This document shows positions 40,692-53,403 of a stretch of DNA of 64,000 nucleotides, one piece after another (positions within the stretch are counted from its first letter, which is position 1; each line of letters begins with the position of its first letter). A program made the position numbers and the translations under genes. Under the pieces are notes generated by a model, which was not told the origin of the DNA, did no database searches, and saw nothing but the letters and a program-made list of their open reading frames with translations. Origin of the DNA: Rusavskia elegans (taxonomy: Eukaryota > Ascomycota > Lecanoromycetes > Teloschistales > Teloschistaceae); assembly GCA_011316305.1 (NCBI GenBank), contig SAUG01000083.1, positions 62,001 through 126,000 of the forward strand, given 5' to 3'.

Positions 40692-41851
40692 TAAACTGGC
40701 TACTTCGATATAGATTCCTGTCGGTTTTTCGGAAACCCGATCTAAATTTTAATAAATCGGTTTAATTCGATCTATTAAACGGTTTAGGTCGGTTTCTAAT
40801 ATTAGAACCGAAAGTCGGGTCGGATTATAAAATAGAAACTAATAGAAATCTAATTTAATTCGATTTATAATTATATTAAATAGTCGAATACTATAGTTTT
40901 TATAAATAATTATAATTTTAGATATATTATTTCTTTTATTTATAGTAAATAATTTAAATAATATAAAGCGGTAATATATTTTATTTAATACTAGCTAATA
41001 TAATAGCCGGAATCTATATTATTTTTTTCTAGAAAAATTCTAAACTATATATTTTTTTTCTATATCTTTTAACCATATAAAATTCGGTTATTAACTAATT
41101 TATTCTTTTTTAACTATATCTTTAAATTTTTTATTAAATTTTTAATAAACTATAAATTTTTAGTTTAGATAGTAATTTATTTAGTGTAAATTACTATTAG
41201 ATTTATATCTAAACTATATAAATATAATTATTTATAAATAGTAATATATTATAATAATATATTTATTTACTAGATAAATAATAATATATATTTCTATAGA
41301 ATTTTATAGAACCGCTAATACTATACTTTATATTTTAATAACCCCGACCGAAAAAAATTCTATAATAATATCTTCGAGGATTTCGCGGTATAGTCTAGTA
41401 AATACTACTTTTAAAATTAGATTATCGAAATCTTTCTAATAGTAATAGATATTTCGAAAAATAACTATACTAGTCTTTTATTTATATTTCTAAATTCTAT
41501 CGATTAATTAACTAGGTTATTTAGATTATATTATTCTAGAATATTATTTTTACTACTATACTAGCAGATTTCTCTTTCTTTTATCTAATTTTACTATTTC
41601 TAGTTTTTTCTAGATTTCTATAAATCGGTTTCGTAATATTTTTATATATTAAAATATTTTTTAGCGCTATTATATAGTTTATTATTTTACTTTAATATAT
41701 TACTAGTCCGATTAGTATATATTATAATTACGCTTATATAATATAATAAATAGAACGACGAATAATATAGTACGGTTTATATTATTTTAGAAATTTATAG
41801 TAATAGTTAGTAAATAAAAAAAGAAAGATCGGAAATAAAGTTTAGTTAGTT

Positions 41852-41995
41852 TAAACTGACCGTTTTGTCGGGTTTCAAACCCGGATCGAAGGAACCGACT
41901 CGAGTTTCTAACCGTATTAGGAAGGAAACTAACTTTAACTAGTAATTTTAACGCGTTAGCCACGTTTATCGCGAAGTCGGGTCGTGGCCAGTCTA
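41852..41995 (-). mobile_element. A-type MITE, slightly deleted, nested in C
   Basis: This 144-bp copy has ends TAAACTGACC and GGCCAGTCTA, short by about 16 bp relative to the 160-bp copies. The flanks AGTTAGTT (41,844-41,851) and AATTAGTT (41,996-42,003) are an 8-bp duplication with one G/A transition. Confidence 0.88.
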
Positions 41996-43014
41996 AATTA
42001 GTTAATATAATTATTAGCTAGATTTCGGCTAAAGTAAACGAGCCTATATATTTCTATAAACTTTTAACGTATTTTACTATATATTTCTATATACTTTTAG
42101 CTACTATTTTATATAGATTCTTTCTAGTATTAATTATATTAGTCTACTATATTATCTATATTTCTATCTAGTATTCTATTATATCTAAATTAAAATTACT
42201 ATCTATAAAGCCTTAATCGGTTATAAATAACGAATATAATAGAAAGTAATCAGAATTTAAATATATATTCTATAAAAAATAAAATAATGATTATATTACT
42301 ATCTATAAACGTTTTTAGAAACTAAAAGGAACCGATATATAAAAAAATATAGATCTAGATATTAAAATTCTTTTAGAATATAACGTTAGAAACGAGGAAA
42401 CGGATTATAGAATTAATAAAAAACTTTATAATTATATAATAAAATAATATAGACTATAATAGATATTAATATATATCTAGTATTATACTATAAAACTAAA
42501 CTCCGTAATAAAATTCGCTAAAAAAAAGCGGAAAAGATAATATTTATTAACTAGATAAAATAGAAATAAAATAAAATAATATATTAAAATAATATATTAA
42601 AATAATATATTAAATATAAATAAAACTATTTAATTTATAATTATTTATTTTAAATATATCTTTAAACCTACTATAGCTACTAATAATATAGATAGAGTAA
42701 ATTTAATTAAATATATAACTCTAATTATTAATTTTATCTAATAATAAATAATCTATTATAACGGCTTTAAAGAATTTAAAACCGCTAGAATACTAGAACC
42801 CCTATAAAAAGAGTCGAAGTTTATTAAAAAATTTAGTAATAGTAGTAATATAGCTAATATTACTATCGAGTTTCTATATAAAAAGGAAGATAAAAATACT
42901 AATAATATCGTCGAAGTTAATAATAAAAACTAGATAGTAGAAAGATATTCTACTAAATAAAATAATACTAAACTCGAAGATAATAAAAGTTTAGCTAAAA
43001 GTATTAACTTTAAT

Positions 43015-43776
43015 TAAAATAAAAATAAAAATAAAAATAAAAATAAAAATAAAAATAAAAATAAAAATAAAAATAAAAATAAAAATAAAAATAAAAATAA
43101 AAATAAAAATAAAAATAAAAATAAAAATAAAAATAAAAATAAAAATAAAAATAAAAATAAAAATAAAAATAAAAATAAAAATAAAAATAAAAATAAAAAT
43201 AAAAATAAAAATAAAAATAAAAATAAAAATAAAAATAAAAATAAAAATAAAAATAAAAATAAAAATAAAAATAAAAATAAAAATAAAAATAAAAATAAAA
43301 ATAAAAATAAAAATAAAAATAAAAATAAAAATAAAAATAAAAATAAAAATAAAAATAAAAATAAAAATAAAAATAAAAATAAAAATAAAAATAAAAATAA
43401 AAATAAAAATAAAAATAAAAATAAAAATAAAAATAAAAATAAAAATAAAAATAAAAATAAAAATAAAAATAAAAATAAAAATAAAAATAAAAATAAAAAT
43501 AAAAATAAAAATAAAAATAAAAATAAAAATAAAAATAAAAATAAAAATAAAAATAAAAATAAAAATAAAAATAAAAATAAAAATAAAAATAAAAATAAAA
43601 ATAAAAATAAAAATAAAAATAAAAATAAAAATAAAAATAAAAATAAAAATAAAAATAAAAATAAAAATAAAAATAAAAATAAAAATAAAAATAAAAATAA
43701 AAATAAAAATAAAAATAAAAATAAAAATAAAAATAAAAATAAAAATAAAAATAAAAATAAAAATAAAAATAAAAAT
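43015..43776 (+). repeat. (AAAAAT)n microsatellite, about 760 bp
   Basis: It is an essentially perfect hexanucleotide array of roughly 125 units inside a C element. It contains no C or G and so is invisible to RIP. Its exact length should be treated with caution, since such arrays are prone to assembly error. Confidence 0.97.
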
Positions 43777-46700
43777 ATAGAAAAAAGAAAAAAAATAGAA
43801 AAAAAATAGAAGCCGAAAATAATAAAAATAAAAATATAAAGGAGATTATTAAACTTTTTAACTAGTTTAACTAGTTATCTATATCTAGAAAGAATAGATT
43901 TAAATAAATATATTATTTCGATATATTACTATATTATTAATAAAAAAATAAATTTTTTTTAAATAAAATTTTTTAATATAAATTTATAAATTAAAAATTT
44001 TTAAATTCGTAGATTTTAATAATAAACCTAATTTAAACTTATATTTAGATTAATCTATTTAAAATACTCTTAAATTTATTTTTAAAGAAATTTTATTTTC
44101 TAAATAGAATTCCATTTTTTAGTTCTATTCGATTATATATATTCTATAGCTTTTTTAAAAAAAATTCTACTTTTAAATCTATAGTATAGTTATAATATTT
44201 AATTATTATTATCTACTATATATATTCTAGAATTATTTAGACTCGGTTTTATTAATAAATTCTTTTTATAAAACTAAAAGTCTATTTTATTTCTACCGAA
44301 GATATTAGATAAATAAAAATATCGCGAGCTATCTATATTAGTTTTAAAAATTTCGAAATATTATTTTTTTAAAATATCTAATTTAGATTTTCTTCGATAG
44401 TATTAGCGCGAAGATATTAATTAGCTTCGAAAATAGCTACTTAAAAATACTAGAATTATCGAAAAATATTATTTAAAATAGATAAAATAGACTTTAAACT
44501 AATTAGTAAAGTTATAATATTCTACTTTTTTATATTACTTTACTTTTCTTTATATAGCTAGTTTTGGATTATAATAGATTAATAGAAACTCTATAGTATT
44601 TAATAAAATACTTTTTAAATTTATTCCGATATCTATTTTTATATTTTAAAAAATTTTCTATTTTTTTATTATTATTTATTTTATTTTAGTTTCGATAAAA
44701 ATTAAACTTTACTATAGAATCTAAAATATTTATAATATTAAAAATTAATATACTTTTATTTTTAATATAAAAATAGTATTTTATAAACTTTATATTAGTA
44801 TTATTATAAACTATTAATAGTATTTCTTTATTAATATAGTTAGATAATCGAATTATTTCCTCTATTCTAGAAAAATAATCGAAAATAGTACTATAAAATC
44901 GGAATACTAAATAAACTCTAATATCTATAGTTTTTAAAACTAATAAAATAATTTTATAAAATAGCTATAGTATATTATCTATAAGGATAAAAAATTATTA
45001 TTTATCTATATTAAAGATAATCTTTTATATTTATAGGTTTTACGAACTTTTTTTAATAATTAATTAATAAAATAGCGTAATTAATATATTCGACAAATTA
45101 TAAAATATATCGAATTCTATTAAATATAAATATTTTAAATTATATTTCTAGATTAAAAATTAGGATTAATAATTTTCTAGATTTTTTTAAAGCGAAGTTT
45201 ATATTAAAAGAAAATAGAAATATAGACTATATAAATATAAGTCTAAAATAAATATTAGTTTTAAAATTTTTAAATTTATATTATCTATATATATTACCTT
45301 TTTTATAATATTAGATAGGCTAGTAGTAATATTTTTGATTTATTTATTATTTAGTTTTTAGATAAAATCGTCGCTAATTATTTATAATCTAATAGTTTTA
45401 ATAAAATTTTAGACTATAAAATTAATTATATAAATTAGATAAAATAGAAAATTTTAGACTCGATTCTATTAGCTATCGAATTAAATAAAAACGTTTTTAA
45501 AAAAATTTTTAACGTATTATTAGAACTAGTATTATCGATAATAATATCTAAAAGTTTCGGTTTAAACTAGAAAAAGTCTAAAAATTTTAAAAATTTTTAG
45601 TATTATAAACGGCTAGAATAATTAGTAAAAAAAAATATAAATTTAATTAGACGCTTTTAAAATTAAAATTAGATATTAGTCTAGTATACTAGTATTTCTA
45701 AATACGCGACCTTTTATAGATTTAATTAGATATCTAATATAAAGGAAATATATTTTAAAATTTTTAAATTAGATTTAATTTACTCGCTGATAATATTATA
45801 ATTATTAAAAACTATTTATATAAATTATATACGGCCGAAAAAATTTATATCTAGATAAAATATTTATAGTAATAGTCTAAATTCTTTATTTTTAATAGTC
45901 CGAACTAGTAGATTTAGATTTAAAAAAGTTTTATATAGAAATTTATTCTATATAGTTTAGTCGAAAATAGATTCGAATTTAATATAATTTTTTTTCTATA
46001 ATTAAAATGAATTTTATATTACTTTTTTATACTACTATTAGCTATTTATATAGATAAATATTATTTTAATATAAGACTATAAATTATATTATTTAATTTT
46101 TCAGTAAATAATAATAGAAAGGTATTTTTTTATGATAGATATATTAGAAAAATTAAAAACTATAAAATAGTTAAAAAATTTAGAATAGTTTTTATATATA
46201 AGTTTAGATAGACTATTTATTATTAAAGCTATCTAATAAAACTTTTATTACTATTTCGACTATATTTATTCTATAATTTTCTTCGACTAGAAAAAATTAA
46301 CTAGTTTTTTATAGAATTTAATTTTAATACTAATAGCTATAAAAATACTAAACTACTAATATTCGAACTTTTTATAATAATCTAGTTTCTATTAAATATA
46401 TCTATTATTATTTTAAAAGACTAATATTAGATAGTCGGCTTAAAACTTATTAGCTATATTTTTAATAATCTATTTTTACTTTCAATATAATTATTTAAAT
46501 TTTAATAGTATAATATTTATAGATCGGTTTACTATCTAGTTTATAGACTAGCTAGGATAGATTTTATTTTAAAAGAAAGATCTATCGAAAAGGACCTCGC
46601 TAGATATATCGGTTAAAAAAATAGAAAAATAAAAATTAATATAAAAATTAGATATTTTATATTAGTTTTAATTTAGTATTAATACGATTTATATTTAAAT

Positions 46701-47007
46701 AATAAATAAAAAGAAGTGTAATATAGATATATAAATATTAATTTGATTATTATTTACTATTTGGTAGTAAGGAATCGACGTCTATTTAAATAGTACCTAA
46801 AGTATTAATATAACAATATAATAAAAGTAGGGATTTTTTAAAATTATAATATAAAATAGAAGGTTTTAGTAGTTTTAGTAGATTAAATCTAAAAACTCTG
46901 GTTTAATCTAGAACCGACTCGGTTCGGTATCTAAAAAAGTCGGAATCGACTCGGGTCGGGTCGGTTTCTCTAATTCGGATTCGAAACTCGACCCGACGGC
47001 CAGACTA

Positions 47008-48427
47008 GCTATAATATAGTAGTTGTATATATTACCTCTATTTTAAACGATAAAAAAATTAGTTCGGCTATTTTATTAGCTGTTTTTTTTTTATTTAAGG
47101 ATTTAGTATAGCCCGGATTCGATTTCTAGTAGCGCTATTTTCTTTTTAATCTTTTAACGCTTTTATTTTTAATATTTTTAATGTTTTTAAACGTTTAATA
47201 TAAATATATCGAAAACGATACTATTTTTTCGTTTTATAATATTTATTATAAACCATTTAAACTATTTGGAATTTATATTGGATTTAGTAGATATAAAGGT
47301 CCTGGCTAATAGTACTAGGCGTTAACTAAATTTCGTTAATCGCGATTTATTAGTTTTACGGAATTAAATATCTAATTAGATCTAGCGTTAAATTTTATTC
47401 GTTTATTTATAGAGGAATTTTCTATCTATATAGAAATATCAAACTATTACTATTATATTAAATCGATTTATAACAGCTTTTTCTATAGATAATATTTTTT
47501 AAAACTTTTATTATAACGATAAGATTTTAGAAAATATAGAAAAAATTTATATAATAAATAATATATATATTTCAAAAAAAATTTATATTAAAATTAGAAA
47601 AAAACTCGCAAGTTTTATCGTTTTAGATATAATAAAGATTTTCTTTTATCTAATATAGAATAACGTTAGTAAAAGAAATTTAAAACGATATTATATATAA
47701 TAAAATTAGATAAAATCGTAAATAGAATAATTTTATTCTTTTAAATAGTATATATAATATTTATAGCTGTTCGTACGTATTATAAAAAATAATTTTAATA
47801 TCCTAGCCTATATAGATTTTAATTTCGTTATCGACGAAAATCTATCGCGATTTACTTTCTTCTAAACTAAAAAACTGAAATAAATTATTTAAATAGTTCT
47901 ATTATATAGAATGAATAAATAATATAGATTTAAAAATTAAATAATTTTAAAAAAAAGCAGTTTTCACGAAAGATTCTATATAAATATATAGAATAAATAG
48001 AATAAATTTCTATTTTTTTTATATAGATATTTCAATATAAACTAGATGAAAAATAAACTATTTTCTTTAAATTTAAAACGAGATACTATATTAGAAATAA
48101 TATATAATATACCGAATAGAATATATATATATTGCTACGCTAGTAATATTTATCTTTCGAATTTTTATAACGATTAATATAGTAATCGGCTTTAAAATAT
48201 ATTAGTATTATTTTATAAATACTTTCGCTAGCAGCGGTTTAAATGAATTAAAATATATTAAATTATTATAAAAATAGAAAAACTAAAAATACTATTTTTA
48301 TTATATTCTATATTATATAGATTTAAATATTACTTTTTATTATAGTTTAATCATCTTTTAAATATATATAATAATCTACAATTGATTTATATACTAGAAA
48401 CGAAATATCTATTTATTATCGAATATA
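47008..48427. other. Unassigned RIP-degraded DNA
   Basis: The stretch at 47,090-47,430 is somewhat less AT-rich; no domain, RNA or terminal repeat was recognised. Confidence 0.4.
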
Positions 48428-49379
48428 TAAATTGGCCGTCGAATCGGATTAGATTTTTTTAGAATTCAATTCGATTTAATTCCGAGTTAAATCCAAAAAC
48501 CCAGATTTAACTCGTTAAAACCGCTAAAATCTAATTTAAAAATATAATCCCAATATAATAATTAAATCTAATCATTTAAAGTAAATTGAAATAATTAATT
48601 ACGTTAATTAAAAAAATTCCAATTAAAGTAAATATATTATTAGATTGGCTGTCGGATCGGATTTCGAACTCGAGTTAGCTAATCCGACCCGATCTAAATC
48701 GGATCAGACTAAAATATAATCTGACCCGATCGGATTTCGGATTCTAAATTATAACCCGATCCGATCCGCTAAAACTAGATCTTAGTACTAAACTCTAGTA
48801 TAAAAATATAAAGCTAGTATAACTTTTATTCGACTTTATTAAAAAAATTCTAATTAATTAGCTATACTAGCTAGAAAGTCGGTAGTAAAACTAAATATAT
48901 TATTTAAATATATTATTTTTACTAAAATATTAGAATAATAATATATTAAATATATAATATAATCGGGTCGGATCCGGATCGGATTACTAAATAACCCGAT
49001 TCGGATTCGATCCGTTAAAACTCGGATCGAATCCGGATCAGGTTACTAAAATCGGGTCGGATATCTGACGGTTCGACGGAAATCCGATCCGAACCGGCCA
49101 GTCTATATATTATCTAAATATATTATTAATGATTATAATTAATTTAGTTATTAAATATAATATTATATTATATCAATTATTATTTTATATTCTATATAGA
49201 AGTTTTAATAGATCGAATTAGATTTCTATCGATTTCTATTTTATAATCTAATTTAACCTTTGATTTTAATTTTAGAAATCGATCTATACCGTTTAGTAGA
49301 TCGGGTCGAATCGATTCGCTAAAATTCAAATCGGATTTCTAAAGTACCGATAGAAACCCGTACCGAAATAACCAATCTA
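48428..49379 (-). mobile_element. B-variant TIR element with nested B
   Basis: Its ends are TAAATTGGCCGTCG and AACCAATCTA. The flanks CGAATATA (48,420-48,427) and TAAATATA (49,380-49,387) match at six of eight positions, and both differences are C/T or G/A. A second B element sits inside at 48,641-49,105. Net length is about 480 bp. It is similar to 2,251-2,805. Confidence 0.78.
48641..49105 (-). mobile_element. B-type TIR element, inner
   Basis: This 465-bp element has ends TAGATTGGCTGTCGG and CCGGCCAGTCTA and a perfect 8-bp duplication TATATTAT (48,633-48,640 and 49,106-49,113). Confidence 0.92.
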
Positions 49380-50034
49380 TAAATATATTAAACTATTTTT
49401 TTACATCGATAATATCGTTATTATTTACAAGTAACGTAATATATATAAAGTAGACGAATTTTAAACTAAATTTTTCGAAATCAAAAATATATTATTAGAA
49501 AAAATTAATGTATTTTATTTCTATCTATACGATTTAATCATTCGCATTTTTGATTATCTTTTACGAATTAGTACTAGAAATACTATTCGATCAGATTACA
49601 TTATTTCTATTTCTATTAAAATAGTTATATTAATAAATTTATCGCTATATTTAATATCGAATTTATAATTAAATATTCTAGCTCGCTTCTATCGAATAAA
49701 GAATTATTAATTAATAATTCTAGAAAAATAAAACTTTTGTTATTAGTAAATCTACGTCCACTAGTAATATATAGATTTAATTAATTTTACTATCGTTATA
49801 ATTCGACCGAATATTGTTTTTACGTTATTAAAACTTTCCGAGTTTATAACTAATTTTACTATAGAGTATTAGATTATAGTCAAACGAATATTATAATAGT
49901 TTAGTTATATAAAATACTATACTATCGTATACGATATATTATACGATTTTTGTATTATATTTTTCGTCTTTTTCGACGTTTCGTTCGTTAACGATCTAGT
50001 AATTCGCTATAGCTTTTAAAAATATAGTTTTAAA
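49380..50034. other. RIP-degraded DNA with SINE fragment (minus, about 49,529-49,605)
   Basis: The words TACGATTTAATCATTCG and TCTTTTACGAATTAGTACTA are the reverse complement of the 3' end of the SINE-like family. The remainder holds no recognisable feature. Confidence 0.5.
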
Positions 50035-52749
50035 TAGATTGGCCGTCGGATCGGATTTCGAACTCGAATTAAAAAAACCCACCCGATTCGAATCGATTTT
50101 AACTTTTCTAGATATTAAATCGAATTAGATTAAATCATTTCAAAATTCGATCCGATTGAATTCCGGGATAAATCCGGGAATCCGAATTTAATCTATTAAA
50201 ATTACTAAAATCTTTTTTTTCTATATTATAAAATCTATTTTTTTATTAATAGTATAATAATATATTAAAGTAATATACTTATCTAGATCTATTATTTCTA
50301 GATATTAATAACTTGTTAGATAATTTAATAATCTTTTTTATATTTTTATTATCTTCGGTTTTTATTTTCGCTTTTTTTTTATATTTCTTCTTTTTTTTAC
50401 ATCTTTATTTTTATCTTTATCTTTATCTTTATTTTAATTAAAGTTAATATTTCTAGTTAAATTATATTTATTTTCGAATTTAATATTATTCTATTTAATA
50501 AAATATCTTTCTACTTTCTAGTTTATATTATTTAATTTAATAATATTAATAATATTTTTATCTTTTTTCTATACGGAAACTCGATAGTTATATTAGCCGT
50601 ATTACTATAATAGCTTAATTCTTTAGTAAACTTTAATTATTTTTATAGAAATTTCAATATTTTAACGGTGTTAAATTTGTTAAAATCGCTATAATAGATT
50701 ATTTATTATTAAATGAAATTAATAATTAGAACTTTATATTTTATTAAAAATACGCCGTCTATATCTTTAGTAACTATAGTAAATTTAAAAAAGTATTAAA
50801 AATATATAATTATAAAATAGGTAGTTTTATATATATTTAATATATTCTTTTAATTTATTATTTTATTTCGTTTTTATTTTATTTAATCGATAAATATTTT
50901 TTCCTCCGCTTTTTTTTTACGAACTTTATTATAAAGTTTAGTTTTATAGTATAGTTTTATAAATGAATTAATATTTAATATAATTTATATTATTTTCTTT
51001 TATTAATATAAAATCTTTTACTAATTCTATAGCCCGTTTTTTTATTTCTAATATTTTATTTTAAAAGAACTTTTATATCTAAATCTATAGTTTTCTATAT
51101 ACCGATTCCTTTTAGTTTTTGGAAATATCAATTAATAGTTATATTATCTATATTTTATTTTTTATAGGATTTATATTTAGATTCCGACTATTTTCTACTA
51201 CGTTCGCGATTTACAACTAATTTAAATTTTATAATTAGTCATTCTAATTTAAATAAAATAGAATATAAAATAGTATTATATAAAATAGTATTATATATAA
51301 TATAATAGAATAATATAAAATATGCTAAAAAGAATTATTATAAAATAATAGTTAAAAATATATAAAAATATATAGAAAAATACGCTATAAATTTATAGAA
51401 ATATCTAGATTGATTTATTTTAGCCGAAATATAGCCGATAATTATATTAATTTACTAAATTTTATTTTCGATCTTTTTTTTTAATCAATTAACTATTATT
51501 ATAAATTTGTAAAATAATATATATCGTATTATATTATTTATTTCTTTTTTTTATATTATTATATAAACGTTATTATAGTATATATAAATCGGATGAATAA
51601 TATATCAAAACAATATAATAATTATATCATAGCGTTAAAAGATATTTTAATATATAGACTGGCCACTTCGAATCAAAGTAGCGATCGAACTTCGCGATAA
51701 ACGTAACTGTTACGTCTATATTACTAGTTATAGTTAGTTCCCTTCCTAATACGGTTAGAAACTCGAACCCGGAATACGAACTCGAATTCGAAATCCGATA
51801 AAATCGCCAGACTATTAATATATAAAAATACTATAAAATCGATTTATAGAAATCTAAAGAAAATTAGAAATAGTAAAATCAAATAAAAAAAAAGAAAATC
51901 TACTAGTATAAAAGTAAAAATAGTATTTTAGAATTTTATATTTTAAATAATCTAGCTAATGATATTTTAATAGAAATATAAATAAAAAACAAATATTTTA
52001 ACTTTTCGAAATATTTATTATTTATAAAAAGATTTAGATAATTTAATTTTAAAAGTGCTATTTTCGAAAATACTATTATTGAAATAGTTAATTCGGCTGG
52101 AATTATTAAAATATATAATATAATATTATTAATATTTTAAAATTCCATAGAAATATATATTATTATTTATCTAATTAATAAATATACTATTTTATTATAT
52201 TACAATTTATATACGACTATATTTTAAATATTTAAATTTTAATCTAATAGTAATTTATATCAAACGAATTATTATCTAAATAAAAAAATTGAGTTTATTA
52301 AAAATTTAATAAAAAATTTAGAAATAAAATTCGAAAATAATATATTAATTAATAACTAAATATTATATAATTAAAAAATCCGAAAAAAAATATATAATTT
52401 AGAATTTTTCTAAAAAAAATAATATAGATTATAGCTATTAAATTAGTTAGTAATAAATAAAATATATTATCGTTGTATATTATTTAAATAATTAATTATA
52501 ATTAAATTAATTAATATATTTAAAATAACAATAATTTATAAAAATTATAATATTTTATTATTTAATATAATTATAAATCGGATCGGATCGGATTTCTATT
52601 AATTTCTATTTTATAATCTAATTTAACTTTCGATTCTAATATTAGAAACCGATCTAAATCGTTTAGCGGATTAAATCGAATCGATTTATTAAAATTCGGG
52701 TCGGATTTTCGAAATATTAATAGAAACTCGTATCGAAATAGCTAATTTA
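50035..52749 (-). mobile_element. C-type TIR element, internally deleted, with nested A
   Basis: Its ends are TAGATTGGCCGTCGG and ATAGCTAATTTA, an eroded right terminus. The flanks GTTTTAAA (50,027-50,034) and ATTTCAAA (52,750-52,757) match at six of eight positions with only transitions. The interior around 50,390-50,690 is the reverse complement of the C region at 42,700-43,030, and 52,575-52,749 that of a C left end. Net of the A insert it is about 2.5 kb, against 6.2 kb for the full element. Confidence 0.75.
51655..51814 (+). mobile_element. A-type 160-bp MITE nested in C
   Basis: Its ends are TAGACTGGCC and CGCCAGACTA. It is flanked by a perfect 8-bp duplication TTAATATA (51,647-51,654 and 51,815-51,822). 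It is 160 bp, the same as the copies at 688, 11,821 and 16,215. Confidence 0.92.
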
Positions 52750-52928
52750 ATTTCAAATTATTTAACGGTATAATTAACTAGCAAGTTATTAAATAGAAAA
52801 CTATAATAACTAATTTAATAAAAGTAAAACTCTTTGTAATTATAGTAATAGCGAAGGAAATTATATCGTAAAATAGATTTTTTAACGAGATTTTAATAGA
52901 TTTCGGCTATATTATAAATATTTTTAAT

Positions 52929-53403
52929 TAGACTGGCCACTTCGATACGGGTTCCCGTCGGTATTCGAGAATCTGGACCGAGTTTTGGCGAGTCGGTTTA
53001 ACCCGACTCGCCAAGCGGTCGGTTTCGGGTCGAATCCGGAAACCCGATAGAAATCCGTTAAACTTTTTTTAATAATTAATTAATAATATAATATAATATT
53101 TAACTAATTTATTTTTTATATAAAAAGGTAATATATTTAGATAATATATTTCGTTTAACTAAGATTTTTCTAGCTAGCGTAGTTAATTAATTAGAATTTT
53201 TTTAAATTATTCGTATAATTTTTATACTGGAGTTATACTTTTATACTAGAGCTTAGCGTCTTAACGGTTCCGAGTCGGATCGGATCGGTTCTTCGACTAG
53301 AAATCGACGAACCGTCGGTTCGGTACCTCGAAAAGTCGGAATCGATTCGGATTAGATCGGTTTTTCGATTCCGAGTTCGAAATCCGACTCGACGGCCAAT
53401 CTA
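52929..53403 (+). mobile_element. B-type TIR element, complete, nearest the gene boundary
   Basis: This 475-bp element has ends TAGACTGGCCACTTCG and GACGGCCAATCTA and a perfect 8-bp duplication TTTTTAAT (52,921-52,928 and 53,404-53,411). It carries the TAGCTAGCGTAGTTAATTAA core and CGAGTCGG subterminal words. It is the last recognisable transposon before the gene-bearing DNA, about 1 kb from the stop codon of the dehydrogenase gene. Confidence 0.93.

Larger units (their letters stand above)
40692..47007 (+). mobile_element. C-type TIR element with (AAAAAT)n expansion and nested A
   Basis: It begins TAAACTGGCTACTTCG and ends GACGGCCAGACTA. It parallels the copy at 31,416-38,052 over nearly its full length. 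It carries a nested A element (41,852-41,995) and a hexanucleotide expansion (43,015-43,776) where the sister copy has only a short imperfect AAATAA/GATAAA tract. The flanks AGTATATC and GCTATAAT do not make a convincing target duplication, so one end may be rearranged. No coding frame survives. Confidence 0.78.

Noticed and set aside
249..53403. CRISPR-like reading of the repeated CCGACCCG/CGGGTCGG words
   Set aside because: The words are subterminal parts of TIR elements, irregularly spaced and in both orientations, without unique spacers; the genome is fungal.
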